The notes below the pieces were generated by a model. The model ran no database searches. It saw only the letters and a list, made by a program, of their open reading frames with translations, and was not told the DNA's origin. Positions 18,196-25,952 of a DNA stretch of 64,000 nt are shown here, piece after piece. Both the position numbers and the translations under genes were made by a program. The stretch is taken from the NCBI GenBank assembly GCA_903952205.1, contig CAJBEZ010000009.1:42428-106427 (forward strand), read 5' to 3'. This stretch comes from an uncultured Desulfomonile sp. (lineage in GTDB: Bacteria > Desulfobacterota > Desulfomonilia > Desulfomonilales > Desulfomonilaceae). How positions within the stretch are numbered: position 1 is the first letter of the stretch; each line of letters starts with the position of its first letter.

Positions 18196-19491
18196 TTGAA
18201 TTACATTTCACTTGTAATGGGAACAGCCATTCTGACGTTCATTATGTTTTTTTGGTCAGCGCGTATGCGCGACATCTCGGACAACGCGAGATGGGTCCCT
18301 GTTCTGGCGCCTGACAAACCCACGGCTATCCCAGAGATTCCTCCCCTGATTTCCATAATAGTCCCGGCCCACAATGAAGAGATCATGATCAGGTCATGTC
18401 TTGAGTCCGTAATTGCGCAGGATTATGCGGACTTGGAGATAATTTGTGTTAATGACAGATCAACGGACAGGACTGCAGAGATAGTGGCTGAATTATTCCA
18501 GGGCAGATCTAATTGCAGGATCATAACAATCAACGACAGACCGTCCGGCTGGACAGGGAAATGTAATGCCCTTCATGAAGGAGTTAAATATTCTTCAGGG
18601 GATTGGCTTGCATTTCTTGACGCAGATAGTCGTCTCCATAGTTCAGCTTTAAGACAGTGCCTGGACGAGGCTTTGAAACGAAAAATAAATCTAGTGACGC
18701 TTTCGCCAAAATTCGAACTCGACACATTCTGGGAAAAAGCCCTTGTTCCTACTTTTGCAGCCATGGCGGCAATAATATTTCCGCTGGCAAAGGTCAACAA
18801 CCCCAAAAGTCCTGTCGCCACTGCTAATGGCATGTTTTTTATCATAAACCGCTCGGCGTATGAAAAAATAGGCGGGCATTGCAATGTGAGAGACCTCGCA
18901 GTGGAAGATATAGGAATAGGGAAAAGGATCAAAGCCGCCGGAATGGGGTTATTATTTGCAAATGGCAAGAATCTCTTGAGTACGAGAATGTATTCCGATT
19001 TTAAGCAGTGCATGCACGGCTGGACTAGAATCCTCTGCGCTGCTATGAATTACAAAATCACAACGGTCCTCAGATATCTGGCCATGCACGTACTGGTAAG
19101 TCTCCCATCATTTATCCTTGCAGCCTACCTCTTTTCCCAACCCGCTATGGAGTTCTGGCCAGATTTCTGGTTTCTTCTTCCCTTGGCGGTTGGCGTGCAG
19201 ATGACCTTAATCCCATGCTTATTCGCCGATCAGTTGGGAGCTCCCAGGAAATATTCAGTTTACATCATACTTGGGAACCTTATGCTGGTATGGATGTTTC
19301 TTGTTATGCTAAAAAAGATAGGTTTCAGAGACGCTTTACAATGGAGAGGGACTACATACTGTTACACGCGTTATCAGCCCAAACGGCTTGATCCTTCACA
19401 GGTAGAGATTTCAGAGGCTCCGAACGGTTTCGGATCATTTCAGACCGTCAATGAATCTGAAACTTTTGAGAGACCATCAAGTTCTTCATAA
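18196..19491 (+). CDS. Membrane glycosyltransferase family 2
   Basis: 431 residues starting at TTG 18196 with AAGGA about 8 bases upstream. An N-terminal membrane segment (about 3-20) is followed by a GT2 domain: ISIIVPAHNEE, NDRSTDRT, GWTGKCNALHEGV and LDADSRL as the metal-binding acidic motif, then a GWTRILCAAMNYK region and three membrane segments. This layout resembles GT2 enzymes linked to hopanoid or carotenoid lipids (HpnB/CrtQ-like) more than secreted polysaccharide synthases, but I cannot place it firmly. It is 77 bases downstream of the methyltransferase and may complete a UbiA-methyltransferase-GT lipid-modification unit. Confidence 0.82.
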   Translation: MNYISLVMGTAILTFIMFFWSARMRDISDNARWVPVLAPDKPTAIPEIPPLISIIVPAHNEEIMIRSCLESVIAQDYADLEIICVNDRSTDRTAEIVAELFQGRSNCRIITINDRPSGWTGKCNALHEGVKYSSGDWLAFLDADSRLHSSALRQCLDEALKRKINLVTLSPKFELDTFWEKALVPTFAAMAAIIFPLAKVNNPKSPVATANGMFFIINRSAYEKIGGHCNVRDLAVEDIGIGKRIKAAGMGLLFANGKNLLSTRMYSDFKQCMHGWTRILCAAMNYKITTVLRYLAMHVLVSLPSFILAAYLFSQPAMEFWPDFWFLLPLAVGVQMTLIPCLFADQLGAPRKYSVYIILGNLMLVWMFLVMLKKIGFRDALQWRGTTYCYTRYQPKRLDPSQVEISEAPNGFGSFQTVNESETFERPSSSS

Positions 19492-19518
19492 CCATATCCA
19501 TAAATAGTTCACTCAGGG

Positions 19519-19989
19519 TCATCCTAAATCAATTTCAAACGCTTTGTTTATGATTTCCATTGCCATATCGGGCAAACCATAATCATCCAGCCTTTCCAGT
19601 GGCGCCCAACGGGCCTCACATGCGTCACTACCAGCCACTAGTTCGCCGTCAATCAGCAAACATCGGTAGTCTGCTATAACGTAATGATATTTAACCCGAT
19701 CTTTTGAATCCGAAATAATGCGTTCCACCAGTTGAACCATCGGTCCTTGGCGCACTCTCAATCCGGTCTCCTCCCATGCCTCGCGCGTCACGGCCTCTGA
19801 GAGGGTCTCGCCCACTTGAACCAATCCGCCGGGAATGCTCCATTCCCCAATGGACGGATCTTTGGAGCGACGGACGAGAACAACCGATAGCCCTTTGATA
19901 ATTATGGCCCCTACTCCGATTAGGGGCCTTTGTGGATATTCTCTGGAAATCTTTCTTTCACAAATTGTGATTTTGTTCACCAATTTCAT
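19519..19989 (-). CDS. Nudix hydrolase (ADP-ribose pyrophosphatase-like)
   Basis: 156 residues with a complete Nudix box: GG-6-GE (GGLVQVGE), then TREAWEETGL, including the REXXEE metal-binding core. VGAIIIKGLSVVLVRRSKDP and WSIPGG precede it as usual. Substrate is some nucleoside diphosphate linked to another moiety. Its ATG overlaps the TGA of the RNase E/G gene as ATGA, so the two are translationally coupled. A link to RNA metabolism (NADH or cap-like ends, ADP-ribose) is possible but unsupported beyond this coupling. Confidence 0.88.
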   Translation of the reverse strand: MKLVNKITICERKISREYPQRPLIGVGAIIIKGLSVVLVRRSKDPSIGEWSIPGGLVQVGETLSEAVTREAWEETGLRVRQGPMVQLVERIISDSKDRVKYHYVIADYRCLLIDGELVAGSDACEARWAPLERLDDYGLPDMAMEIINKAFEIDLG

Positions 19990-21890
19990 GAAAAAGGCAG
20001 ATAATCCTGAAGGGTAGCTTTTCTGCGAGGTCTATCCTTGCTCAGTATTTCTTCTTTAGATTCCTGACCGTGGACATCTGAATCACTTTCAACAGCTTCT
20101 GTTGAATTATTCTCCGCATTGGACAATGTATTTGGTTCAAGCTCCGTCTTCGAATTAATTGAAACCTCGAGCGTTTCAGAAACAAGCTCCAAAGATTCGT
20201 CTCTTTCTTCCAACAACGATATCTTTTCCTCAATTGGCTTGGCTTTTTTCCGACTCCTGCGCCTTTTTTTGGGCGCCTTTATCTCTGTTTCTTCAGGATT
20301 CGCAGCAATTACTGTCTCCTGAAGAACCGGCTGCTCTTCCGCTGGTTCAGTGATGTCCGGCGGTGGAGGTTCGAGCAGTTCAATAACCCGTGTTGTGGCA
20401 GTGGGGTGAGCCTCATCTTCCTTGACTGATTCTACTGTCATCTGGCTATCAGGGAGATTGCTCTTTCCCAAAATTACTATCCTGGATCCATGCTGAGATT
20501 CGAGCTCAAAAAGTTCCGCTCTCATGAAGTTGAGCAAGTGATCCGCAACCTGGGATGGCACCGTGGCCCTGACTTCCCTGATGTCTCCTTTGGCCAGGAT
20601 TGCCTTGATTTTTCTGAAAGCGTACAGAGAAGTTGTTTCAGGAGCTCTTAGCCTTCCAGTCCCTTCACAGAGAGGACAGTCATGAAATTCACCTTCCCCG
20701 AGCGAAGGTCTCAACCGTTGTCGCGAAAGCTCGAGTAACCCCAAAAGAGACATTCTGGAGACTTTAGTTCGTGCTCTGTCCCTCTTCATAGCCGCCTTAA
20801 GGGTTCTTTCAACATCCTGAATATGCTTCTTGTTTATCATATCAATGAAATCAATCACTATGATTCCACCCAAGTCCCTTAGTCGAAGTTGACGCGCTAT
20901 TTCAGTGGCGGCTTCCATGTTCACTACGTATGCGGTGTCTTCTACTTCCTTTTCACGCGTAGCCTTGCCGGAGTTCACATCTATAGTGACCATCGCTTCA
21001 GTTGACTCAATTATGATATAACCACCTGATTTCAATCTGATTTTACGGCTATAAACTTTTTCAATCTGCTCTTCGAGTTGGTACTTGTTGAAAAGTGGGC
21101 GCTTTTCCTGATAGTGTTTTACAAGCTTCTCGTACTTGGGCATCACCTGTCTGAAGAAATCGCTGGCCTTCTTGTATACTTCTCTATCGTCTACGAGAAT
21201 TTCGGTTATGTCATTGGAGAAATGTTCTCTAATGGCACGCACTACGAGGTCATGTTCCTTGTGTAGCAGACAGGGGGCCTGTTCCGACGCCATACTCTTT
21301 TCTATGGTCTTCCAAAGACGCAACAGATAGTTCAGGTCTCTGGATAGTTCAGTCTTGGTTCTCCCCAGACCTGCCGTCCTTATAATGAACCCCATGTTTT
21401 CGGGCGGGGCCAATTGTTTGAGAATTTCCTTGAGCTCTCTTCTTTCGGCTTCTTCCTCTATTTTCCTCGAGACACCGTATAGATCGGCCCCCGGCATCAA
21501 GACCAGATATCTACCCGCGAGAGAAATGTTGGTGGTCAGGGCGGCCCCTTTATTTCCCCTCTCCTCTTTAACTACCTGCGCCACAACGTGGTCATCTTTC
21601 TTGAATACGTCCTGAATTCTGGGTCTGCGTTTGGATGTATGAAAAGACTCAGGAAAATAGGAAGGATGAACATCGTTGATGGACAGAAATCCGTTTTTCG
21701 AAGCGCAGTAACTTACAAACACGGCCTGAAGTGACGGTTCAACGCGGGTTATGACACCCTTGTATATGTTACCCACAGTGGACTCTTTAGGCCCACCTTT
21801 GACGTCAAGCTCATCAAGCTCGCCGTCAACTACTACCGCCACCCTGCATTCCTCAGGATGGCTTGAATTAATTAGCATCTTTTTAGTCAT
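19986..21890 (-). CDS. rng: Ribonuclease E/G family endoribonuclease
   Basis: 634 residues. An S1 domain (VGNIYKGVITRVEPSLQAVF, 39-58) leads into the DNase I-like catalytic domain with D304 (VTIDVNSGKAT) and D347 (GGIIVIDFIDM), equivalent to the two Mg-binding Asp of RNase E. The zinc-link CPLCEG is at 405-410. Residues 480-634 are a disordered tail with a basic patch (PKKRRRSRKKAK, about 543-554) and acidic stretches, unlike short RNase G. This tail could be a degradosome or RNA-binding scaffold, though much shorter than in E. coli RNase E. Length is between RNase G and RNase E, so the symbol is approximate. Confidence 0.93.
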   Translation of the reverse strand: MTKKMLINSSHPEECRVAVVVDGELDELDVKGGPKESTVGNIYKGVITRVEPSLQAVFVSYCASKNGFLSINDVHPSYFPESFHTSKRRPRIQDVFKKDDHVVAQVVKEERGNKGAALTTNISLAGRYLVLMPGADLYGVSRKIEEEAERRELKEILKQLAPPENMGFIIRTAGLGRTKTELSRDLNYLLRLWKTIEKSMASEQAPCLLHKEHDLVVRAIREHFSNDITEILVDDREVYKKASDFFRQVMPKYEKLVKHYQEKRPLFNKYQLEEQIEKVYSRKIRLKSGGYIIIESTEAMVTIDVNSGKATREKEVEDTAYVVNMEAATEIARQLRLRDLGGIIVIDFIDMINKKHIQDVERTLKAAMKRDRARTKVSRMSLLGLLELSRQRLRPSLGEGEFHDCPLCEGTGRLRAPETTSLYAFRKIKAILAKGDIREVRATVPSQVADHLLNFMRAELFELESQHGSRIVILGKSNLPDSQMTVESVKEDEAHPTATTRVIELLEPPPPDITEPAEEQPVLQETVIAANPEETEIKAPKKRRRSRKKAKPIEEKISLLEERDESLELVSETLEVSINSKTELEPNTLSNAENNSTEAVESDSDVHGQESKEEILSKDRPRRKATLQDYLPFS

Positions 21891-21928
21891 TTTTTCTTGG
21901 TGAATTCTTCCTCTATCATTATGCGGTT

Positions 21929-22567
21929 CTACCGCGGTTCAGTTTGTTTTTCGATGTTTTTAATTTCCGTGTCGGATCTGGCTCGCCAATCCCTCTCAAA
22001 TTCAAAGAGCCTCTTCCACATGGGCTTCTTCCCAAACCCTGAAACGGCTGAAAAGAATTCCATAGATATTGTGGATCCCCATTTTTCAAGCATGGCCCGT
22101 TTCATCGTCGCGCGTTCTGCTTGCCCCAACTTGTCTGCCTTGGACATCGCGACAACAAACGGGATACTCCTGAATTGGAGAAACCTGATAAGTTCCTCGT
22201 CCAATGGTGTTGGCTCACGCCTCGAATCAACTATCACAACGACACCGGATAATTGTGATCTCTCATTCAAATATGTGTTTACCATAGGGGCCCATGAACG
22301 ACGAACTTCCATGGGAACCGAAGCATAACCGTAACCAGGCAAATCAACAAACATAATTACTCTGTTGATCAAAAAGAAATTTATCTTCCTCGTAAGACCG
22401 GGAGATTTTGATGTCCTGACCAGATTCTTTCTTCCCAACATGGTGTTTATCATGGATGATTTTCCGACGTTGGATCTCCCGGCGAAGGCTATTTCCGGCA
22501 AATTACCTGTCGGGTAGTCTTTTCTATCCTCAGCGCCGCGAACGAAATCAGCGCTTGTTATTTTCAT
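21929..22567 (-). CDS. engB: Ribosome biogenesis GTPase EngB/YsxC
   Basis: The ATG at 22565-22567 gives 212 residues beginning MKITSADFVRGAED, the normal EngB start; the frame extends upstream to 22687 with Cys-rich sequence unlike the family and is rejected. G1 is GRSNVGKS (30-37), the G2 region is KSPGLTRKINFF, G3 is DLPGYG (75-80), and G4 is SKADK. EngB is needed for assembly of the large ribosomal subunit. It lies 38 bases upstream of the RNase E/G gene on the same strand. The tRNA-Sec gene is 128 bases further upstream. Confidence 0.94.
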   Translation of the reverse strand: MKITSADFVRGAEDRKDYPTGNLPEIAFAGRSNVGKSSMINTMLGRKNLVRTSKSPGLTRKINFFLINRVIMFVDLPGYGYASVPMEVRRSWAPMVNTYLNERSQLSGVVVIVDSRREPTPLDEELIRFLQFRSIPFVVAMSKADKLGQAERATMKRAMLEKWGSTISMEFFSAVSGFGKKPMWKRLFEFERDWRARSDTEIKNIEKQTEPR

Positions 22568-22695
22568 GAAACACCACTGGCAAAGAAAACAGTTATAGCT
22601 ATCATCTTCCTGTTCAAAGTCATTCTGAGTTTGTGGGGATTGCAAAAGTCCAGGAACAAGGCACAAATCTCTGAAAGGACTGCACAAAATGGAAT

Positions 22696-22793
22696 TGGCG
22701 GAGGCGCATGGGAATCGAACCCACCCAGAACGTTATTAGCGCCCTGCTTACGGTTTTGAAGACCGCGGAGCCCACCAGAGCTCTACCGCCTCC
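22696..22793 (-). tRNA. selC: Selenocysteine tRNA, anticodon TCA, CCA encoded
   Basis: The minus strand reads GGAGGCGG at the 5' end and GCGCCTCC-G-CCA at the 3' end, giving a long acceptor stem and an encoded CCA. The anticodon loop CTTCAAA has TCA at 22757-22759, and GGTTCGATTCC is the T-loop. There is a long variable arm, for about 98 nt in total. Long acceptor, long variable arm and UCA together identify tRNA-Sec. It implies selenoproteins elsewhere in the genome; selA, selB and selD are not in the window, and I found no clear in-frame TGA selenoprotein here. Confidence 0.95.
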
Positions 22794-23011
22794 TCTGTTT
22801 CGGATAATTTCCGATTCTTTTTCTATTATATTACACATTTGACATTTTCTAGCAACCGCTGTTTTTAATGTAAGCCCAATGTTTGGATTAATAGAACGGA
22901 TAATTTGAAAAACTGACACCGTCAAATTATATTGAGTTCGTAACCTTGAAGAAATGCTTCATCTAACGGAACAGAAATTCGAGCGCCAAGTGTAACATCA
23001 AGAGGTTAAAA

Positions 23012-24262
23012 ATGCAGTCCATCGAAGTTAAAACCGGATACTTTAGTCCCGTTGTCGGTTGGCTGGAGATTAAGTCCGACGATGGCGGAGTGACCAATAT
23101 TTCTTTTGTGGAACACGCTGAAAATCCACGGCGACCGGCGTATCATCCAATTCTGGAAACATTTTTGACAGAACTCGATGATTATTTTTCCTTAAAATCA
23201 GGAGCCTTCTCAACACCGGCGCATTTCACCAGTGGGACCCCGTTTCAGACAAAAGTCTGGAATGAACTGATGAAAATTCCTGCCGGCGAAACGAGATCGT
23301 ATTCTCAAATCGCTGAAGCCATAGGCCATCCAAGAGCCTACCGTGCGGTTGGTTCGGCAAACGGAAGAAACCCTCTCCCGATATTGATACCGTGTCACAG
23401 GGTCATAAACTCAAATGGATCTTTAGGCGGATACAGTTCGGGCGTCGAAATCAAGAAGACCTTGCTGGATCTTGAAAAAACATACGCAGTCGCTATCCCA
23501 AACGAAGTTGAGGCTAAACTGGTTATCCTCTCCAATCGCCCCGAAGAAGTCGTTCGAGAGATCGCGTCACTGGAGCGAATGGCGGATCTACGCCTGGGCC
23601 CTCTTCATGAAGATTCCTTTGAGGACACTTATTTTGACCTGCCAGATGGGGTCCTTTCTAGTATGATGTGGGCTCTTCGTTCGAGACGTTTCCTTACCCG
23701 CGAAAAAATAACTTTTAAAGGTCCGGCTTCGGAAACGGAAGCAGGCGCATTGGAACGTCCCGAGCATGAAATGGAATGGGACACTGATGCGCCACAAAGG
23801 ATCAGGACATTTTTAGAGAACTTAAAAATCCGCGTTAACTCCCCTGAAGCCGGTTACTCTGCGAATTCGGAGGAATTTCTTCGAACCATCGGGTTCCGTA
23901 AAATTCAAAGGCGAAAAACGACAAGGATAACCCGGATGATATTTGCAGAACGAAACCAAAGCCCCGTAGGGGAACTCGCGATTGATAAAGTTTTTTTCTT
24001 GGCCGGTTCTCGGCAGATACTGCACTACGAAATAGAGATTGAATCACTCTCCCGATTTGATCATAGCGCAATAAAGGAGGCTATGTCCTTCCTGACTGAG
24101 AAGTTCTCATCTTCTTTGGCGCCATGGAAATACGACAAACTGACCACAGTCAATGCTATTATTGAACTAATTGGATGTGGGAGATTGGATGGGATCTCGT
24201 CTGAAGGTCATCTGGAAAAGTCCGCTTATGATAAGATTCTTGTCAAACTGGAAGGTGAATAG
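23012..24262 (+). CDS. Fusion: O6-methylguanine-DNA methyltransferase (Ogt) + CYTH domain
   Basis: 416 residues. Residues 1-156 are a complete Ogt/MGMT: FQTKVWNELMKIPAGETRSY, helix-turn-helix HPRAYRAVGSANGRNP, active site PCHRV with C128, and GSLGGYSSG. Residues 164-395 look like a CYTH/triphosphate tunnel domain: the EVEAKL ExExK motif (E165, E167, K169), YFDLPDGVL, ALRSRR, ITFKGP (K236), the acidic strand EHEMEWD, RKTTR, ELAIDKVFF and HYEIEIES with alternating Glu. Ogt alone is about 165-180 residues, so half the protein is the extra domain. The frame is continuous across the join. An SRAP gene follows after 2 bases. Each domain call is good; a function for the fusion is unknown. Confidence 0.85.
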   Translation: MQSIEVKTGYFSPVVGWLEIKSDDGGVTNISFVEHAENPRRPAYHPILETFLTELDDYFSLKSGAFSTPAHFTSGTPFQTKVWNELMKIPAGETRSYSQIAEAIGHPRAYRAVGSANGRNPLPILIPCHRVINSNGSLGGYSSGVEIKKTLLDLEKTYAVAIPNEVEAKLVILSNRPEEVVREIASLERMADLRLGPLHEDSFEDTYFDLPDGVLSSMMWALRSRRFLTREKITFKGPASETEAGALERPEHEMEWDTDAPQRIRTFLENLKIRVNSPEAGYSANSEEFLRTIGFRKIQRRKTTRITRMIFAERNQSPVGELAIDKVFFLAGSRQILHYEIEIESLSRFDHSAIKEAMSFLTEKFSSSLAPWKYDKLTTVNAIIELIGCGRLDGISSEGHLEKSAYDKILVKLEGE

Positions 24263-24264
24263 AG

Positions 24265-24999
24265 TTGTGCGGTCGTTACGTATTATTAAGCTCAGGCAAA
24301 GAAATCGCCAGCGAGTTTGAATTGAGCGGCTTTCCTGAAGTTGAGCCTCGTTATAATATTGCGCCCTCTCAGGAGGCGCCGGCCATAAGAGTTGATCCTG
24401 GAACAACTCCGCCGAAGAGGGAGTTGGTTCTTCTAAGGTGGGGACTGATACCTTCCTGGACCAAAGACACATCGAGCGTCAAGGAGCTTATAAATGCCCG
24501 TTGTGAGACCATTGCGTTTAAACCCGCCTTCCGTTCGAGTTTCAAGAAAGGTAGAATACTAATACCATCTAACGGTTTTTACGAGTGGAAGAGACTTGAT
24601 TCGGGTAAGCGTCAGGCGTATTTGATACATTTTGAAGGTTTTAAGCTTTTCGCATTTGCCGGAATCTTCGACGAATGGAAAACGCCATCTGGAGAAATCA
24701 TCAAAACTTACGCGATCGTAACTACAACAAGCGTCGATTCGATTAAATCAATCCACGACAGAATGCCTGTAGTGGTTTCGAGTAAAGACTACAGGCTTTG
24801 GCTGGAATCTACTGATACAGCTTCGCAGGATTTTAGAAATTTATTGGGACCCCATAGCAACGACAGCTTCCGAATCACTGAGGTAGGTATGAAAGTGAAT
24901 AGTCCCAATTACGACAACCCCGATTGTATAGAACCCTCCAAAACCACTGCTAATTATGCGAATCAATCCGTCCAAAAATCTCTCGACTTCACAAGATAA
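24265..24999 (+). CDS. SRAP-domain protein (YedK/HMCES family), abasic-site DNA-protein crosslinker
   Basis: 244 residues from TTG 24265, required to place Cys at position 2 (MCGRY), which becomes the N-terminal nucleophile after Met removal. The other conserved residues are present: N31 in YNIAPSQ, NARCET (77-82), E107 in FYEW and H164 in IHDRMP. Family members form a thiazolidine crosslink with abasic sites in single-stranded DNA to protect them at forks. The start is 2 bases after the Ogt-CYTH stop, so the two are co-transcribed and probably translationally coupled, forming an alkylation/abasic damage-response pair. Confidence 0.93.
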   Translation: MCGRYVLLSSGKEIASEFELSGFPEVEPRYNIAPSQEAPAIRVDPGTTPPKRELVLLRWGLIPSWTKDTSSVKELINARCETIAFKPAFRSSFKKGRILIPSNGFYEWKRLDSGKRQAYLIHFEGFKLFAFAGIFDEWKTPSGEIIKTYAIVTTTSVDSIKSIHDRMPVVVSSKDYRLWLESTDTASQDFRNLLGPHSNDSFRITEVGMKVNSPNYDNPDCIEPSKTTANYANQSVQKSLDFTR

Positions 25000-25052
25000 T
25001 TGCTCGTCTAAGGCTGGGACTGTCTTTTATACAGTAACGGAAGGTTGTTCCA

Positions 25053-25811
25053 TTAGGAATTTTTTGTGAAGAACCGCTCTCTGTATTCACCGATCACAAA
25101 TTGAAGATGTTCATGCATCGCGGCTTCCGCTTTCTCAGGATCTTGATCTCGAATAGCTTCGTAAACTTTGCGATGGTGCTCAAAGATCTTTTCCTGATCG
25201 CTACGACTAACTAGCATCTGTTCTCTGTGAAACTTAATGGACTCCCGTATCAAATCAAAAACGCTACCAATGAGGTGGGTAAGGATAGTGTTGTGGGTTG
25301 CCCCGGCGATTTCCTTGTGGAACTTGGCGTCCAGTTCATAATGGATAGATCCTGTCTCAAAATCCTTCTCCATTCCTTCAACAAGGGCAAGAATTTGTTT
25401 GAGTTCATCCTCCGTTCGATTGCTGGCGGCGCGTTTTGCGCTCCACACTTCGAGCAAGGCCCTCACATCAGTAAGTTCCATAATTCTTTCTTTGTCAGCG
25501 CCAAGCAACGCTTCAATAGGTGTTTTAATTTCTTGCGCCGCGATATTTTTTACAATCGTGCCGCCTCCCTGAACAGTCTCTATCATCCCTTGCAGTTCCA
25601 ACAATATGACAGCTTCCCTGATTGAGGGTCTGCTAACTCCCATGAGTTCGGCCAGGTCAGGTTGAGACGGTAGTTTTTCACCTACTTTCAACTTGCCCTC
25701 ACTGATCGCTTTTCTTAGTTGTTCTGCGACTTTTTCAGACAGGCGTTCAGACCTGATTTTCTTAAATACTGGCTTAGGCGGATTTTTTTGGGGGGAGCGG
25801 CTATTATCCAT
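25053..25811 (-). CDS. FadR-subfamily GntR regulator (LldR/PdhR-like)
   Basis: The ATG at 25809-25811 gives 252 residues; a TTG at 25847 is in frame but less likely. The winged HTH includes LSEKVAEQLRKAISEGKLKVGEKLPS and SRPSIREAVILLELQGMIE. The FCD effector domain (about 90-230) has the metal-binding Asp/His positions (ELDAKFHKEIAGATHN and later His). It is divergent from the lactate/glycolate cluster, and FadR-type regulators of this sort answer to lactate, pyruvate or glycolate. Likely binds the palindrome at 25884-25894 and controls both directions. Effector is inferred from context. Confidence 0.88.
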   Translation of the reverse strand: MDNSRSPQKNPPKPVFKKIRSERLSEKVAEQLRKAISEGKLKVGEKLPSQPDLAELMGVSRPSIREAVILLELQGMIETVQGGGTIVKNIAAQEIKTPIEALLGADKERIMELTDVRALLEVWSAKRAASNRTEDELKQILALVEGMEKDFETGSIHYELDAKFHKEIAGATHNTILTHLIGSVFDLIRESIKFHREQMLVSRSDQEKIFEHHRKVYEAIRDQDPEKAEAAMHEHLQFVIGEYRERFFTKNS

Positions 25812-25875
25812 GATTTGAACAGTAATACAAGCGTCAGCGCCAGTCAACAGGTAACAACAACGTATTATTATTTAC

Positions 25876-25905
25876 TTGACAAGTTGTAAGACAATATTGT
25901 TATCT
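25876..25905 (+). promoter_or_regulatory. Candidate promoter of the lactate/glycolate cluster
   Basis: TTGACA at 25876-25881, then TTATCT at 25900-25905 with an 18-base spacer. The FadR-type palindrome lies inside the spacer, a position where a bound repressor would block polymerase. Leader to the GlcD-like start is about 45 bases. Confidence 0.4.
25884..25894. promoter_or_regulatory. Candidate FadR/LldR-type operator
   Basis: TTGTAAGACAA is a perfect inverted repeat and fits the GntR/FadR-subfamily core TNGTNNNACNA. It lies between divergent regulator and GlcD-like genes. A second short palindrome, ACAATATTGT, overlaps it at 25891-25900. Pattern match only. Confidence 0.5.
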
Positions 25906-25952
25906 AGCTGATTGGAACCCATATTAAAATCCCTGACAGGATAGCGAAACTC

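Noticed and set aside
21897..22328. 143-codon plus-strand frame over engB
   Set aside because: Opposite-strand shadow of a conserved GTPase.
22568..22687. Upstream extension of EngB
   Set aside because: 40 residues unlike EngB and rich in Cys; the family start matches ATG at 22567.
22620..22925. Minus-strand open frame of about 101 codons
   Set aside because: It runs across the tRNA-Sec gene and has no family pattern; the tRNA explains the sequence.
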